A DNA stretch of 64,000 nt from Pseudorhodobacter sp. E13. Its GTDB lineage: Bacteria; Pseudomonadota; Alphaproteobacteria; Rhodobacterales; Rhodobacteraceae. A program made the position numbers and the translations under genes. The notes under the pieces were generated by a model. It did no database searches, had not been told where the DNA came from, and saw nothing but the letters and a program-made list of their open reading frames with translations. Shown here in pieces: positions 62,939 through 64,000 of this stretch. The DNA lies in contig NZ_RPEN01000158.1 in assembly GCF_003991405.1 (NCBI RefSeq), positions 1 through 64,000 of the forward strand, read 5' to 3'. How positions within the stretch are numbered: the first letter of the stretch is position 1; each line of letters opens with the position of its first letter.

Positions 62939-64000
62939 TCAGGGCTTTGTGGCCCCCGACAGCGCCGCCTCTTGTGCGGCCCAAGCCAGCAAGCCCGCGC
63001 GCAAGGCCCCGATCATCCGTGCCCGCCACGCAGGGTCCGTCAATCGTGCCAGATCGCGGGCCGAGGATAAAAACCCCAGTTCAATCAGAACCGACGGGAT
63101 ATCCGGTGATTTCAGCACCGAAAACCCGCCGGATTGGATGGGGTGGCGGTGCATCCGCAGCCCTTCCGCCTTGATGGCGACCTTCAGGCTTTCGGCCAGA
63201 CGGTCGACCTTGGGTGCGGTTTCGGTACGGGCCATATCCATCAGCACATTGGCAATCAGGTCGTCCTGTTCGGTCAGGTCCACCCCCGACAGCAGATCAT
63301 CGCGGTCATGGCGTTCGGCCAGCGCCTGTGTGGCCATGTCGGTGGCATCATCGGACAAGGTGTAAAGCGTGGCACCCGTGGCCTCGCCTTCGGCCAAAGC
63401 ATCGGCATGCAGCGATATCAGCACCTGCGCGCCCACCGCGCGGGCGACCGAAATCCGCGCCTCCAGCGGCACAAAAACATCATCATCGCGCGTCAGCACC
63501 ACCAAAAAATCGCCATCGCGCTGCAAGGCCTCTTTGAATTCCCGCGCGAAGGTCAGCATCAGGTCGGCTTCCTTATGGCCTTCCCGTTCCGCCCCCGGAT
63601 CAAGGCCGCCGTGGCCGGGGTCCAGCACCACAACCAAGGGCCCGCCGGTATGGGGCAGGATTTTGGGCAGGTCGGCAGGGGCTGGCAGCGCCCAGCCTTC
63701 GGGTTCGGGTTTTGCGGCAAGGGCGGCAAAAGCCTCGGCGCTGGCCGGGTCCAGCCGCAATGCGATGCGGGCGGCCCCGGTTTCGGTTTCCATCGCGGCG
63801 CTGGTCACGGCCATAGGGCCCGCCAGTTCCAGCACCAGCCGCGACCAGCCCGGACGAAACACCCCGGCCCGCAGCGCCAGAACGCTGTCACTGTCTTGCG
63901 CCACGCTGGCGATCTGGGTCCAATCCACCTCGCGCGTGTCCAGCACCAACCGCGGCGGATCGGCCAACAGCCGCACCCGCCATGGCACCGGCTGCGACAG
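62939..64000 (-). CDS. N-acetylmuramoyl-L-alanine amidase, AmiC type (3' part, cut by window edge)
   Basis: Cleaves the amide bond between MurNAc and the stem peptide during cell separation. The visible 353 residues begin inside an AMIN domain (LSQPVPWRVRLLADPPRLVLD, about the first 110) and continue into the Amidase_3 domain with zinc ligands H in LDPGHGGLDPGA, E in HKEADLML and H in SLHADA, and the catalytic Glu in SVLIELGFLS. The N-terminus and signal peptide lie beyond base 64000. It is upstream of the PBP1A gene on the same strand. Confidence 0.95.
   Translation of the reverse strand: MSQPVPWRVRLLADPPRLVLDTREVDWTQIASVAQDSDSVLALRAGVFRPGWSRLVLELAGPMAVTSAAMETETGAARIALRLDPASAEAFAALAAKPEPEGWALPAPADLPKILPHTGGPLVVVLDPGHGGLDPGAEREGHKEADLMLTFAREFKEALQRDGDFLVVLTRDDDVFVPLEARISVARAVGAQVLISLHADALAEGEATGATLYTLSDDATDMATQALAERHDRDDLLSGVDLTEQDDLIANVLMDMARTETAPKVDRLAESLKVAIKAEGLRMHRHPIQSGGFSVLKSPDIPSVLIELGFLSSARDLARLTDPAWRARMIGALRAGLLAWAAQEAALSGATKP

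Noticed and set aside
1-64000. CRISPR arrays, prophage or integrated genomic island
   Set aside because: No regular short repeats with spacers, no phage structural genes, and no att-like duplication at the tRNA. Apart from the IS edge the window is ordinary chromosomal backbone.

Overview
The window is high-GC chromosomal DNA from an alphaproteobacterium, most probably a member of the Rhodobacteraceae. The evidence is the gene content (Rhodobacterales-type hypotheticals, an mms valine-catabolism operon, DUF455, DUF4105 and DUF2189 proteins, a bactofilin paired with an M23 peptidase), the direct-repeat SOS box GTTC-N7-GTTC upstream of uvrA, and an RF2 gene without a programmed frameshift. Nearly all of it is densely packed housekeeping and catabolic genes with short or overlapping junctions. 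The only mobile DNA is the first 11 codons of an IS5-type transposase at the left edge.

Layout. 1-1.5 kb: IS edge, a small DUF1127-like gene, coaD and a CBS-domain protein. 1.6-10.2 kb: a peptide-use locus with an FAD oxidoreductase, a LysR regulator, an M19 dipeptidase and a complete Dpp/Opp-type ABC importer. 10.2-15.3 kb: one gene for a 1673-residue alanine-rich protein with an unrecognised N-terminal domain, a very long helical region, a peptidoglycan-binding-like region and an M15-type peptidase domain. It is the most unusual item here. 15.6-21.5 kb: aroB/aroK on the minus strand, then a membrane micropeptide, a secreted hypothetical, xerD and a CorC/HlyC protein on the plus strand. 21.7-27.6 kb: a RACo-like Fe-S activator, an ECF sigma/anti-sigma/fasciclin module, a von Willebrand A protein and tRNA-Gly(CCC). 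27.7-29.8 kb: RidA, a small envelope protein and a glycosyltransferase-like protein. 29.8-33.5 kb: pgi-pgl-zwf on the minus strand behind a LacI-type palindrome. 33.8-40.8 kb: a hypothetical, LysR, mmsA, then acyl-CoA dehydrogenase, 3-hydroxyisobutyryl-CoA hydrolase, mmsB, a Crp/Fnr regulator and a DUF2892 protein. 40.8-48.5 kb (minus): secreted hypothetical, DUF4105 protein, uvrA, MFS, lpdA, DUF924. 48.6-54.6 kb (minus): MFS, queA, AsmA-like protein. 54.7-58.1 kb (plus): bcp/prxQ, DUF455, M23 peptidase, bactofilin. 58.1-64 kb (minus): DUF2189, prfB, PBP1A and the 3' part of an AmiC-type amidase.

How genes work together. The dipeptidase and ABC importer probably take up and cleave dipeptides, with the FAD enzyme possibly oxidising a released amino acid. 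zwf, pgl and pgi form the entry to the Entner-Doudoroff/pentose phosphate routes and probably share one operator. The mms genes carry isobutyryl-CoA through to propionyl-CoA. Several envelope genes (PBP1A, amidase, M23 peptidase, bactofilin, AsmA-like protein) lie together at the right end. Starts were chosen by ribosome-binding sites and family N-termini. Family assignments come from recognising motifs by eye; no database search was run.
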